DNA from: Ianthella basta
Taxonomy: Eukaryota > Porifera > Demospongiae > Verongiida > Ianthellidae
Length of the DNA: 64,000 nucleotides
Reading direction: 5' to 3'
Assembly (NCBI GenBank): GCA_964019415.1
Contig: OZ025873.1
Span: 7,344,234-7,408,233 of the forward strand
Shown here: one piece after another, positions 1 through 12,123 of the stretch
Layout: each line of letters begins with the position of its first letter
Position numbering within the stretch: the first letter of the stretch is position 1
The notes under the pieces: model-generated
Databases searched by the model: none
Seen by the model: the letters and a program-made list of their open reading frames with translations, nothing else
Told to the model about the DNA's origin: nothing
Made by a program: the position numbers and the translations under genes

Positions 1-390
1 GCTTGTTTACCATGCATATGGCAACCTACACAGTGACAGTTGCTATATATGTTACTACAAGACCACCGCCCCATATAATATAATATATGCACACACTCAA
101 GTAGAGTAATTTAATTGACTAGTAATTAATGCAACATTGCCTGTAAACACTTTCACAGTTTGTTTTCATTATTCACCGGCCACAAACATGGTAGTGTCAC
201 AGTACTGTCAAATAGCAAATTGGATTATAGTGAAGGAAAATAATTGGTTAAAGCTGGGTGCTGTAAGTTCCACTCTTGATTACAATGTATATATATATGC
301 ACACATGTGCAGCACACACACTATGATACACTGTAGTTCACACTGTCGTTGATTACATGAAATCAAACTTAATGAGGGGTATACGCTCCA

Positions 391-3300
391 TCACATAGCA
401 ACATTCTCATACAGGCACTGGCTCCTTCCCACCTCCATCTCCTCATACACCTGACCCTCAGTAGTCTCGAGCTCTCCTCTGCCTCCTCCTGGGCCCCTTT
501 CCCTCCCTCCACCTCCTCCTTGCTCTCCTCTTCCCCTAGCCCTACCCGTGTGTCCCGCTGCACCCTGGATGTGGTAACGCACTTCACAGGCATCTATAGA
601 CACCACAGGTGTGAAAGAGAAGCATGTTAATTCACTACATGTAATGTAGTAACTTAAGGCAATCCTACTAGTGTGTGTGCCGCATGTACAACAATGCTTG
701 GAACACTCCGTCACTGAAAGTTAGCTATAGTGTTATATCATTCTGTGAATGCATGCAGAAATGTGTACGTATGTGTAGAGCTAGCTACTGTACATGTGTG
801 TGTATGTTTGCATTAAGCAGCACTTCAGCTTCACTATATACAATGCCTCCTGTGTACATTACTACAGTGGCCTGCCCACAATGTTAGGAGACACCTTGCC
901 AAGTACACAATGTAGAATGCATTATATAGTCCTCACCTTCACCCGCTGTATGCTCAACATCACCGTAGGCTGGGTTAGAGTCCATTTTGAAGTCATTTTC
1001 ATTCCCATTAGTCCTATTCCTCTCACACTGAGTGAGGCTGCTTGGGTTGGTCACAGTCACTGGCCTGCTGTACAATGCATGATACATTAACATATATAAC
1101 ATTATGCACATCATAGCCTCATATGCCTTTAGTATAGTATATACACACAAGCCCATTTGCAGTTAATATTGTATAATATTTACACTGTTACAATGTAAAC
1201 CATTATTTTGTTTCATCATGTATGTGTGCATGTATTTTAAGACAGTATGCCTGGTATGGTAGGTACGTTTGTGAAACTTTAATGTATTGCATAGGCGTAG
1301 GAACCATGGGGGCCAGGGGGGCCATGGCCCCCCCAGATTTCAAAAGAGGGGGACCAGGCCCCCATAGATTTTTAGCCTTGTCTCACTTCTGTAATCTATA
1401 ATTTGGCTAGCAAGTGCTCAGACCATCTCTCCAAAGTATACAGAGTGAGTCCACAGCATTTTCGTTCGAAGCTACATTCAACAAAACCTGTTGTTTAAGT
1501 TTCTGGTTAGAGACTTGCATCTGGAAGCCATTTTACGGATTGCGCAATTGACCCGTGACCTAAATATGAATGTAATATCCTGCCGCTCTGTATGTTTGGC
1601 CCCCTTAGTTTTGAAAGTGTTCCTACGCCCCTGTATTGCTTATATAATGACAACAATAAATGGCTGGCGCTTGAGGAAATAGAGTTGCCTAATGACAAAT
1701 GACAGCTAGTACACTTTGCAAAATTTTATTATGCCATTGTACACAGGTTCTATAGAGGTGAAAGTCCTTCAAAGCATTGTGTAAACATTTCCTAAAGCAT
1801 TCAACCCACCTTTCATTTACATTGCTCTTTCTCCTCTTCATCATCTTCCACACAATGAAGCACACCAGCACAGTCACACCACACACAACCAACACAATCA
1901 CCAACATCACACCACCACCACCAACACCACCCTTGACTGACTCTGACACTCCTCCCAACATGGTGGTTATATTGGCAGAGTAAAATGGCTGTAGACCTGA
2001 TGGTGTCCTAGTCATGAGCGTCACTTGGTAGGTGACCCCTGGCTGTAGACCTCCCAGCAGTGCAGTGTGACGTGACCCAGGCAGTGAGTATGTTACAACA
2101 TCCGCTGTGTCTTGTATAGGGGACAATGACACAACGTATGAAGCAATCCCCTCTTCTTTAAGACTGTGCGGTGCTGTCCATAGCAGCATAATTGACGACT
2201 CAGTCAATACAGAACTCACTGCAGAGATATAGAATTAGTACATATAATATGGCAAAGATACTGAAAGTACACTGGAAGATCTACCATAACGAACACCCTA
2301 CAACTGGCAAGCACAGTAACTCACAACACCTTGCACTAATGAACACCTGTGTATATTTGATTTTTACCTCCAGTGAAATTGAAATTGCACCATTGCAGAG
2401 ACACTATAGCAATCATGCCAATACAAAGTCTGGTCTTAAACTGAGTTGACCGTGCAGTAATCACACATGCTAACGTTGCATTGCCTGTACAGCAGCTCCA
2501 TGCATATTGATATGCATTAGAATACATGACCAATACACTCAAACTAACCAATAGCTGTGGTGGTGAACCTTGCCCATTCTGTGAAGTTGCTCCTTCCAGC
2601 CTCATTCATGGCAGCCACTCGGTAGGAGTACTCTGTCCCTGGTAGCAAGCCATCAATGAATAGAACATTACTACTCACATCCACAACTGCTTCAGTAGCA
2701 CGTCCAGCAGTACTCCCAGTTGTAGGAAGGACAGACACAAGACACTGTTCTATGAGGTCATAAGACTGTGCTGGGGTGAGTTTGATAATGACAGCTGTGT
2801 CCCTGCTAACAGTGGCAGTGACTGTTGGCATACCAGGCTCTGCATAGAGCATGCATGATGTATGCATACCAAAGAGGAACACTGTACATACTGGTGCATG
2901 CAGGAACACTTTGCTGTTGTGATGCATGTTCTGGCCTATAATTAGCTGGAGACCTCCACTGATACTAGGTTCTGATAAAAACATATAATAGGTAAACAGA
3001 AATGATTCCACACAGGAAAACATAGGAACAGATGCAATATGGCTATGGCCACAGATAATGGCGTAGAGGCTGATTGCTATGTACGAGGTATAATTGCCAT
3101 ATAGTGGTAGCTTTTGCTGTCACTCTCACATGGTATGTATACAGAAGAGTTTGAGACTGCTCAGGACATTTCACCACATGTATATATAGGCTGTACTTCC
3201 AGCATGTGATCTTGAACCCTTCAGCTACGTAGAGTTGCTCAAAAGCTACTACTATAATTATTTACAATTTATGCATGGTGATCCAGGAATGGCAACATAA

Positions 3301-4566
3301 TTAATTTAAGCTGATGTTGCAGTTTGAAATATTAAACAAATCTGCATAATTATGTAGTACGTAGAATAGTTACACTATAAAGTGGCATACCTAATGGTCT
3401 GGTCTTGACCTCCCTCACAACCCAGGATCCTTGGTTATTAGCAAAGTGTGTCCCATTTGCTCTGAGATACAAGAAGTACTCTGTACTTGAGAGCAAGCCT
3501 TCCACAGTTGCATTGAGGATGGACACTGGGAAGTAGTGAGAGAGAACAGCTGTAGTCGAAATAGTTGTTCCATTTCTCTGCCAAACTAGGACTTCATGTC
3601 CATCAGGTGCTGGACCAGTGTAGTAATCTTCTTGAAGAAAGATTTGCAGTGCCTCTGTACTAGCAAACCACTGGAACTGTGGCACTATGAATTAAAAAAG
3701 ACACGTAGTCGCAAAACATTGTGTCATACCGTACATGGTGTACGAGCTGAGGTGCATGCATAAGTTAACAGTCGTCACCCACCTTCCGGTCTAGTTGTTA
3801 TGGTGATACTATAGCTGAAATATGCACTCCCAACTGTGCATGGGTCATAGTAGTGTTCGGAACACCCCAGGAATTCCAAGGTATATAGAGTGTTAGGCAT
3901 TAAGGAATTGAACATTCGGAATGTTACCAGATTACTGGAATAGTTTTGATTGTACAAGTTCAAGCACTCATAGTCATAGCAGGAAAGAAGCCTCTCAGTG
4001 TAATTCCAAGTGCTGCCAGATGCTTCCTTAATGGCTGCTCTCATGGCACTTTCTCTGTAGCGTAGACCACGAAGAAAGAAATTATAATCAGAGCAGAAGT
4101 ACACGGTGAGGCGTGTGTCCTCAATCAGCAAGGGAGGGGTGGAGATCCATATGTTATACCTGTAGTCCTCTAAATGGTATAGGTGACAAACTAGGGTTAA
4201 GGTATCCACGGTCATACCCTCTAAGTGCAGAGTAAACAAACAGTAGCTCACAATGTAGCTAGCTAGTTACGTAGAATAAGTTATACAGATACGTAAGTAA
4301 ATGTAGCTTACCCAATGCATACAGTTTACGATCAGACCCGATTGGGACTGCTCATCAGGCTGTATAGTCTCTCTCTTAGCCCACGTATATAGAACAGGCG
4401 CATAGGCGGTCAGCGACTGAGCAATGGCGCTGCAATGGCGCTAGTATGTAGCTAGGCTCGTAGGCTCAGTAAGCTCACCTCTCGTGTAGGTGCATTCTGG
4501 AGCTACTTGTCCGTGGACAACTCCTCCAAGGATGAAGAGAAACGCGACACAGAACGCTTTCACCAT
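391..4566 (-). CDS. Gene F: type I membrane protein with FN3-like modules and a tyrosine-rich tail (599 aa, 7 exons)
   Basis: Predicted cell-surface receptor; ligand unknown. Exons on the minus strand: 4566-4479 (signal peptide, starting MVKAFCVAFLFILGG), 4169-3783, 3684-3391, 2839-2549, 2218-1810, 1064-937 and 593-391. All splice sites used are GT..AG and the sum is 600 codons including the stop. Exons 2-5 each encode one FN3-like module; typical FN3 signatures are LMPNTLYTLEF, LPGTEYSYRVAAMNEAG and LQPGVTYQVTL. Exon 5 also carries the transmembrane helix (about residues 457-477, GVMLVIVLVVCGVTVLVCF) followed by basic KMMKRRK. The tail contains NPAY (exon 6) and, in exon 7, VYEEM and the terminal YENVAM. 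The first four introns and the last are phase 1; the one after the transmembrane exon is phase 2. It is a close paralogue of gene E. Exons 2 and 3 are divergent and their FN3 assignment is less sure. I do not recognise a named orthologue. Confidence 0.85.
1290..1633. mobile_element. Short hAT-like non-autonomous element in the sixth intron region of gene F
   Basis: Termini CATAGGCGTAGGAAC and GTTCCTACGCCCCTG form an inverted repeat. A direct duplication TATTG flanks them (1285-1289 and 1634-1638); the match can be extended to an 8-bp TGTATTGC if the ends are moved by one or two bases. The interior shares several blocks, in inverted orientation, with the longer element at 57202-58191. CAGGGG-type ends suggest hAT, but no transposase is present. 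Confidence 0.7.
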
Positions 4567-5624
4567 GTCTCGATTCTCGTGGAGCGGGGCACAGCAAAAA
4601 ATATGGCGTACCATTTCCTGTAAACATGCAGCGCTAGCTAAGCTGGCATTCGCAGGGGAGCATTCCTGTCATACGAATAATTAGTGATTCTAATGCAATT
4701 CTGTGAAATTAATACTGATGCATATTATTGAAATCTACTGCCGCCAGCTAGCTTCCACTCCGAATGTCATATTGTGTACCAATGTCAGTCATGTCTTGCG
4801 AACACATGGGATGTGTATATGAGCACACCCTCTGGAATTTTGGCTTCCCGTGCACCCCGGACAAGAGTGCAGATAATTGCTACTATTGATTTCAGAAGAC
4901 ATCTGGTGCTATGTCTTTTCCAACATCTAGTGTACATGCACATGCACTTATAAAACTTTACACCTCATAAATTTTATAAAAATGAATTCACAATGTGTAC
5001 TATACAGCAATGCCATTACATCCCCAGATATGGAGTGAAGTTGCATGTAAACTAGCTGTTATCATGAATTAATGTATATATATATATATGTGTGGAGTGC
5101 TATAGTGCAGCATTGTACCGCGTCATCAGCAGCACATGAAATGACATGTGCAGTGTAAGTGATGAAGAACTAGCTAAATATATAAGCCTACCTCAAACCA
5201 CGATAGCCTGAAGCAATGTCAGCCAACTACTATTATACCCATTGTCTCAAAATAGTCTCATTTTAAGCTGGTCTACCATGCAGGTGAGTTTATTGCATAA
5301 ATGTTGCACAACCTCAAAATTCTAGCTCACTTAATCTAAGTGACCAGTATGCAGTCTGCATGTGCTTAATGTTTTAATTTAGTGTTGATGAGATATCTGC
5401 GCCACAAATGCAAACTCAGGAAATAACAACTCATTTTTGGCAAAATGTAATATTCAAAGCAATACCATGAATATTTTTAGAGCATGCATATGAAGGAAGA
5501 AAATTGTTAAAATCCACTCAAACAAAGGATAAGCTCACACACACACATGCACACACAGTAATGCACGGTAATTCACACATGTCCTTTAAGCATTGTATAA
5601 TATGTGCGAAATCGAGAAGTTCCA
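4567..5624. other. Intergenic region between genes E and F
   Basis: About 1.06 kb between the stop of gene E and the start codon of gene F. AT-rich, with a short TATATATA tract near 5080. I see no coding exon, repeat array or clear core promoter motif. It must contain the 3' UTR of E and the promoter of F. Confidence 0.6.
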
Positions 5625-8600
5625 TCACATAGCAACATTCTCATAAGGGCACTGGCTCCTTCCCTCCTCCATCTCCTCATACACCTGACCTTCAGTAGTC
5701 TCTCCATTGCCTCCCCCCCTTTCCCTCCTTCCATTGCCTAATCCCTCTCCTCTTCCACTCCCTGTGTGTCCCGCCTCACCTTGGGTGTGGTAGCGCACTT
5801 CACAGACATCTGTACCACAGGTGAAAGACAAACAGCAATAATTATGCATCCACTTCATGCAAGACAGTATAATGCTAAAACAATGCTACTACCATGTGTA
5901 TTAATGTGGAGAGCCACACTGTATAATTATGTGTACTAATTTACATGGAAGAACATTTACTGAATACCCCTTGCCTGATTGAGGATTTTCACTAATATAA
6001 TTTACGAAGCCCTTGTATCCTCATACTGTCTAATAACAGCAGGAAATGTTGCATTTTAGTTTCATGTCCATCTGCTAATTTGCAAAATTCACATTTAAAT
6101 ATTGTCCCATGACATATTGCACACTTATACGCACACGGTATACTTCATATTGTAAGTGTACACATTAAGCAGTGCCTTCAGCTTCATCAATCATTATTAT
6201 ACCTCCTATGCCATGCACTAGTCCACCTGTAGTGTGGTCACATCTATATCTGTCCCTCACCTTCACCTTCAGTGTACTCAATGCCACCGTAGGCTGGGTT
6301 AGAGTCCATCTTGATGTCATTTTCATTCCCATTAGTCATATGTCCCTCAATTTGAGTGCAACTGTTTGGGTTGGTCAAATCACATAATAATTATTTCATT
6401 TGGTTGTTATAATTATAATCATTACCACTTCAATAACTTAGACAATCTGAAATGCATTGTATGTTTGAAGTGTTTACTTTGAGACCATTAATTCTGCAGT
6501 GCTAAATCTTAGACAGATCAATCTTAAGGTGACAAAGTGACAAAGCACATGTTTGGTAAGGGAAACTTGGCCAAGCATTAAGACATTTCCCATAATTGAA
6601 ATACTATTATTTCCCAGTTAATTTAAAGAGGGTACATAAAACTGAAAGTCCTAGCTAAAAACCTACTCATGCAAACATTATTTTTGAATCATTCAACCCA
6701 CCTTTCATTCGTTGCACTGTTTCTCCTCTTCATCATCTTCCACACAATGAAGCACACCAGCACAGTCACACCACACACAACCAGCACAATCACCAACATC
6801 ACACCGGCACCACCAATACCACCCTTGACTGACTCTGACACTCCTCCCAACATGGTGGTTACATTGGCAGAGTAAAATGGCTGTAGACCTGATGGTGTCC
6901 CAGTCATGAGCGTCACTTGGTAGGTGACCCCTGACTGTAGACCTCCCAGCAGTGCAGTGTGACGTGACCCAGGCAGTGAGTATGTCACAACATCCGCTGT
7001 GTCTTGTATAGGGGACAATGACACAACGTATGAAGCAATCCCCTCTTCATTCAGACTGTGTGGTGTTGTCCATAGCAACGTAATTGAAACTTCAGTCACT
7101 ACAGACTGCACTGTGAACAAAACAGATAAATATAATGATATATAGGAACATCAGCGATATTAAACAGTAATATACTTTCAATAGACTCATTCATCAACTT
7201 TGATACTCATACTTATTCTTAACCCACACGTGAATGTAAGATAGAAGCTCAGACTGATCAATGCATACATACGTACTGCCAGTAATGCTTTGAGAGTGAA
7301 TGGAGAACATGGATGTATATGTTTACTTCTGTGACTGTTACACCTCACCAATCGGCCATTAATTCCCGGCCCCTTACATGTAAGTTATTTAGATGCAATC
7401 AACAAACTGTTAAAAATAGGGAATGACGATCACACCCAAAATTGGTGTGAATTGGTTGCCACAGTGAGCACACCCTATTGCAGTGTGATGTTCACTTCAG
7501 CCATGCAGTATACAACAAACCATTATGGGAAGCAGTTTGTAAGAGAGTAAGCACTGAATGGTACATTCACTACAGATATGGTACACTACTTTAAGGATTT
7601 GAGTATACGTAGTACACAGCATACCACCTTGCGGGATAGTTTGTGGGTGATGGCATCCGGATCCCTGCAAACATTGGGCATCTGGTGCCCCCGTGAACTC
7701 ACTGGAAAATATATATGGCGTCCCCTGCAAACATTGGGCACCTGGTGCCCCAATGAACTTCACCGGGGAATATGGCATCCCCTGCAAACTTTGGGCATCT
7801 GGTGCCCTGATGAACTTCACCCGGGAATACGGCATCCCTTGCAAACATTGCATGGGCATCTGTGCCCCAACGAACTTCACCAGGGAATACGGCATCCCTT
7901 GCAAACATTGGGCATCTGGTGCTCCAATGAACTTCACCGGGGATCACGGCATCCCCTGCAAACATTGGGCATCTAGTGCCCTAGTGAACTCACCGGGAAT
8001 ATATATGGCATTCCCTGCAAACATTGGGCACCTGGTGCCCCAATGAACTTCACTGGGGAATACAGCATCCCCTGCAAACATTGGGCATCTGGTGCTCCAA
8101 TGAACTTCACCGGGGAATACGGCATCCCCTGCAAACATTGGGCACCTGGTGCCTCAATGAACTTCACTGGGGAATACAGCATCCCCTGCAAACATTGGGC
8201 ATCTGGTGCTCCAATGAACTTCACCAGGAAATACGGCATCCCCTGCAAACATTGGGCATCTTGTGCCCCAGTGAACTTCACCAAGGAATACGGCATTCCC
8301 TGCAAACATTGGGCATCTGGTGCCCCAATAAACTTCACCAGGGAATACGGCATCCCCTGCAAACACAAAGTACCTAATGGTACAATTAAAATGCACAAAT
8401 AGCCATACTTAGTTTGAGGAGGTCCTCCCATTGTACACAACATATATACCATCAGGCTTAGCTGTGTCCTGGGTAGCTATGTACTTAGATAGCTTGTATA
8501 GGATTCCAAATAGAATCTTGTCATCTTTAACTTTGGTTGTGAAGTTTCAAAGTCTCTTAATCTATTAGAAATGACATGACAGTGTGGACACTGGTGTATA

Positions 8601-10542
8601 CATTAATCACAGACAGTGTGCATGTGTGCCTTATTGTAATCACTGAATTGATGAGCATATGATGAAAAAAATACTGGTGTCCGTGTGAATGTCACACTTA
8701 AGCAATGGAGTGACTGAGCACACCTTTGGTGTGAGCACTGACTGATGTGATGGTCACGCCATATTTTTAACAGTGCACAGCAACAGGGAGAATAAACATT
8801 TACAAGATAGTTTGAGCTAGAGTTTGAGCTCACCAATAGCTGTGGTGGTGAACCTTGCCCATTCCGTGAAGTTGCTCCTTCCAGCCTCATTCATGGCAGC
8901 CACTCGGTAGGAGTACTCTGTCCCTGGTAGCAAGCCATCAATGAATAGAACATTACTACTCACATTCACAACTGTTTCAGTAGCACGTCTAGCATCACTC
9001 CCAGTTGTAGGAAGGACAGACACAAGGCACTGCTTGATGAGGTCATAGGACTGTGATGGGGTGAGTTTGATAATGACAGCTGTGTCCCTGCTAATGGCGG
9101 CAGTGGCTGTTGGCGTACCAGGCTCTGCATAAAGAGTAGTAGTTGTGGGTTTACCTGGTTCTGTATAGGGTAAGGTAATTGTAACAGAATAGCAGAGGGA
9201 ATTGCTTACAGTGTGTTTAATACTGTAGTGATTGTCATTTGAGAGTACTTCAATTTGTACTGTATAATATAAACTATACAATTTATAGCAAGCACACATG
9301 CATTCCTGAATCCAAATGCAAGCTATACTATTGTACTGACAGATATAGTTGAGTAGTGTATGCAACATTGTACACTCATGAAATGCCTTACCTAATTAAA
9401 TAATACTGTCAGAACAATGCAAGGAAATAGCTTTAAAAGAAATTCAAAGTCTATAATACAATAGCAAACTAGGAAGGTAGTGAATCATGCTGAAAGTGAA
9501 TTAACCTGGCATGAATGGCTTGAGGTATTGAATAGCATGCAAGCTTCACCTTCACATGTGGCGGTCTAGGGGTGTAGAGAAACTGTAGTAGTGCACAATT
9601 ACTAACAACCCATGTAGCTACCCCTAGTCATGTGTGCATGCATGCACCCACCAACTGGCAGTGATCTGACTGCTTGTACAGTCCAGCGTCCATAGTTATT
9701 GGCAGAGCCGGCTCCATCAGAACTAGCTACAGATCGGACAACTAGTCTGTACCCAGTCCCAGGTTGTAAGTTTTTCACCACAGCTTCCTGCACTGATAGT
9801 TCAAAGTAATGGGAGAAAGGTCCTGTTGCAGTATTCAGTGTCAATGGCACCGGCCACACTGCAATCTCGTGGCCTTGTGGAGGTGGTCCAGCCACATGGT
9901 AGTTGGTCTTGAAGCGGATGTTGAGTGATGTGGTGCCCCTTGTGACACTGAATTCTGGCACTGCGAACCATGGGTTACAGAAGGAATGCTTCACCAAAAT
10001 ACAAATTTGGTATCTTGCCACACTAAAAAAGCATTACATTTACCTACCCAAAGGTCTTGTTGATATGTTCACTTTGGGGGACTGGTTAATTGCTTGATCA
10101 ATAGTGCAAGCTCGTTCATTGTTGATAAATTGGTTGCATAGAAATGTAACCATAGTGTATAATGTATTGGGCTTCAAGTTGGTAAAGGTTGCCGATCCAA
10201 TAAGGTAGTTGCTGAAATTGGAATACCACAAGTCATCACATTCACGCTCACAGTTGTAAGTAAGGACAGTCTTGTACTGCCAGGGGAAGTTAGTCGATTC
10301 AGCTTCTTGTAAAGCAAGCTGCACACTATTGGGCCTTTCACGACGTTGTCTGAAGGAAATGCTCCCGGGCCCCATGCAGGAATACCCAGAAATTGATGTC
10401 TCATTCACTGACATGGGAGGGTTGGCTACCCATGAGGGGCGAGGGATTGAGTCTGTAGCTGAAGAGGTACAGGGTGCATGGCAATGGTGCTCAATTGTGG
10501 GTGGTGCACACACCTTTGCATGGATGTACACACACACACACA

Positions 10543-10573
<31 letters not shown>

Positions 10574-11199
10574 CAGTCTTGTTTTGGTTAACCATAATCA
10601 AAAGTACTATAATTTTTAGTGAGTCAATAATATTTTTTGTTAACTAAACTATTACTAACTACTTGTGTGTAATTTGTAGGATAACTAACTAAAATCAATG
10701 GTAATCTGGCCTTGCAGCTATATATTATATAACACAAACATTTTCTAGTTAGCTATAGCTAGCTGCAGTTAGCTACATAGCTTTGATTTTTGTACCTTGT
10801 ACACACCATCTATACTGCCAATTGACCAAGAAATGACTATGCCATCATATTGTGTTCAGCACACTAAAAATATATACTAAGAATACTATAACAATAACTA
10901 TTACTGCAATCTTTAGTGATACCTTAACTAGAACTATACTAAACCAAAGGCGATGGCCGCCTTGGTGAACTAACTATAACTCACTTAAACACTATGAGCT
11001 GCAACCAAAACAACACTGACACGTACACACACACACACACACACACGCACACAAGCACGCACGCACTAGCACACTGCCCTGCTCTAGTGTGATTCTGCTC
11101 ACAGTATCTGCATTCTTCTGCCACCTGCACCTGTCCACCGACAGGCTCATGGACAATTGCAGCTAAAATGGTTAGAAGGAACCACGAGATATCCTGCAT
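5625..11199 (-). CDS. Gene E: type I membrane protein with FN3-like modules, paralogue of gene F (about 600 aa, 7 exons)
   Basis: Predicted surface receptor with the same plan as gene F. Exons: 11199-11103 (signal peptide, MQDISWFLLTILAAIVHEP), 10458-10048, 9960-9652, 9124-8834, 7110-6702, 6361-6261 and 5809-5625. Exon 2 could instead start at 10452, because two in-frame AG acceptors lie 6 bp apart. The total is 601 codons with stop. Exons 2-4 and the first part of exon 5 each look like one FN3-like module (LKPNTLYTMVTF, LQPGTGYRLVV, LPGTEYSYRVAAMNEAG, LQSGVTYQVTL). Exon 5 ends with a transmembrane helix and KMMKRRN. The tail has SNPAYGGIEY, VYEEM and a terminal YENVAM. YENV fits the pY-x-N pattern bound by Grb2-type SH2 domains, and NPAY fits NPxY (family knowledge; function not shown). 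The long fourth intron contains the 57-bp minisatellite. The acceptor of exon 6 has a weak pyrimidine tract, so that exon start is the least certain. Confidence 0.82.
7658..8365. repeat. 57-bp minisatellite, about 12.5 units, in an intron of gene E
   Basis: Units start with GAACTTCACC or a close variant at 7694, 7755, 7812, 7872, 7929, 7986, 8045, 8102, 8159, 8216, 8273 and 8330, with a partial unit before. Most are exactly 57 bp; a few are 57-61 bp. Each contains GCATCCCCTGCAAACATTGG. Two units (7694 and 7986) share a longer ATATATATGGC variant, which suggests a higher-order duplication. Because 57 is a multiple of three, long open frames appear on both strands. I read these as a by-product, since the array lies between two exons that join in frame without it. 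Confidence 0.92.
10528..10573. repeat. (AC)n microsatellite in an intron of gene E
   Basis: A near-pure AC run of about 45 bp with one T interruption, just upstream (in gene direction) of exon 2. A shorter AC run lies at about 11025-11046. Cys/Val-rich and His/Thr-rich readings across both are artefacts. Confidence 0.9.
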
Positions 11200-11556
11200 T
11201 GCAGCAAGATGAGATCTAGAACGATGGTCCTTTGTCAGTCCTACCACGTACACTAAAACAAGACGTAGCTATATAGCACACACACACCCTATATATGTGC
11301 ATGTGAAAATAAGAGCTACAACCTCAAAGCCTCAAGCTCTTGATCTACTCATTTTACTTGCACTAGCTAGCTGTCAATTAATATATACATGGGCATATGT
11401 ACTCGAGCTGCTGAAGCATGACAGAGCTGCTGCCTACTGCATAAAATTATTATTGTGTATGCATTCTTGAGTCATTCATGCCAACTATATAATTTAATTA
11501 TACTAATGGTTTGTATACACAAGTCATGCTTCTGCAATGCAAAATTAATTATGACT

Positions 11557-11966
11557 TGACAATGGCACCTATTCATCAATTTAAATAGAGTCCACCAAAA
11601 TTTATTTCAAGCATGCTTGCAATCCAACCAATTCAGCACTAGTAGACCTTGTCCTAGTTTGAAGCCAAAAGCATGTTTGGCTTAGTAAATACAAGCATTC
11701 AAAATTTGCGCTTTCCCCATACATTACACAGCTGCAGGCGAGGGGAAAGGGTGTCCCCTCGCCCATGTAATGTATGAGAAAGTTACAAGTTTTGGATGCT
11801 TCTAGTTTACTAAACCAAACATGCTTTTGGCTTCAAACTTGGACATTTCACCACTTACCACAAGGTCTACCAGTGCTGAAAAGGGTAGATTGCCAGCATA
11901 AAATTTAATGCTTGGAAAATTTTTTAGGTAGGCTCTATTCGGAATGATAAATAGGGGCCATTGTCA
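11557..11966. mobile_element. MITE-like foldback element between genes D and E
   Basis: A 410-bp segment whose left half is an imperfect inverted copy of its right half. It starts TGACAATGGC and ends GCCATTGTCA, with further matching blocks such as AGCATGTTTGG against CCAAACATGCT and GTAGACCTTG against CAAGGTCTAC. No reading frame of note. It has the form of a non-autonomous foldback DNA transposon; the superfamily is unknown and no clean target duplication was identified. Confidence 0.7.
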
Positions 11967-12123
11967 CCATGCATTACTGAAATTAATCAAATTTGTATGA
12001 GAGCGAAACATCATTTCTGGTGCAATGACTGTATCACTGCACTACAAGTACACCCATATAAATATACAACGTTCTGGCAATACAAATTGTAGTTATCAGC
12101 TGCAAATATTTAATACAGTGGTT

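Noticed and set aside
7658..8365. Possible CRISPR array
   Set aside because: Units are contiguous near-identical 57-mers without unique spacers, in an animal-type intron.
7578..8452. Long open frames of about 120-160 codons on both strands
   Set aside because: They are readings of the 57-bp minisatellite; the period is a multiple of three and the flanking exons of gene E join in frame without them.
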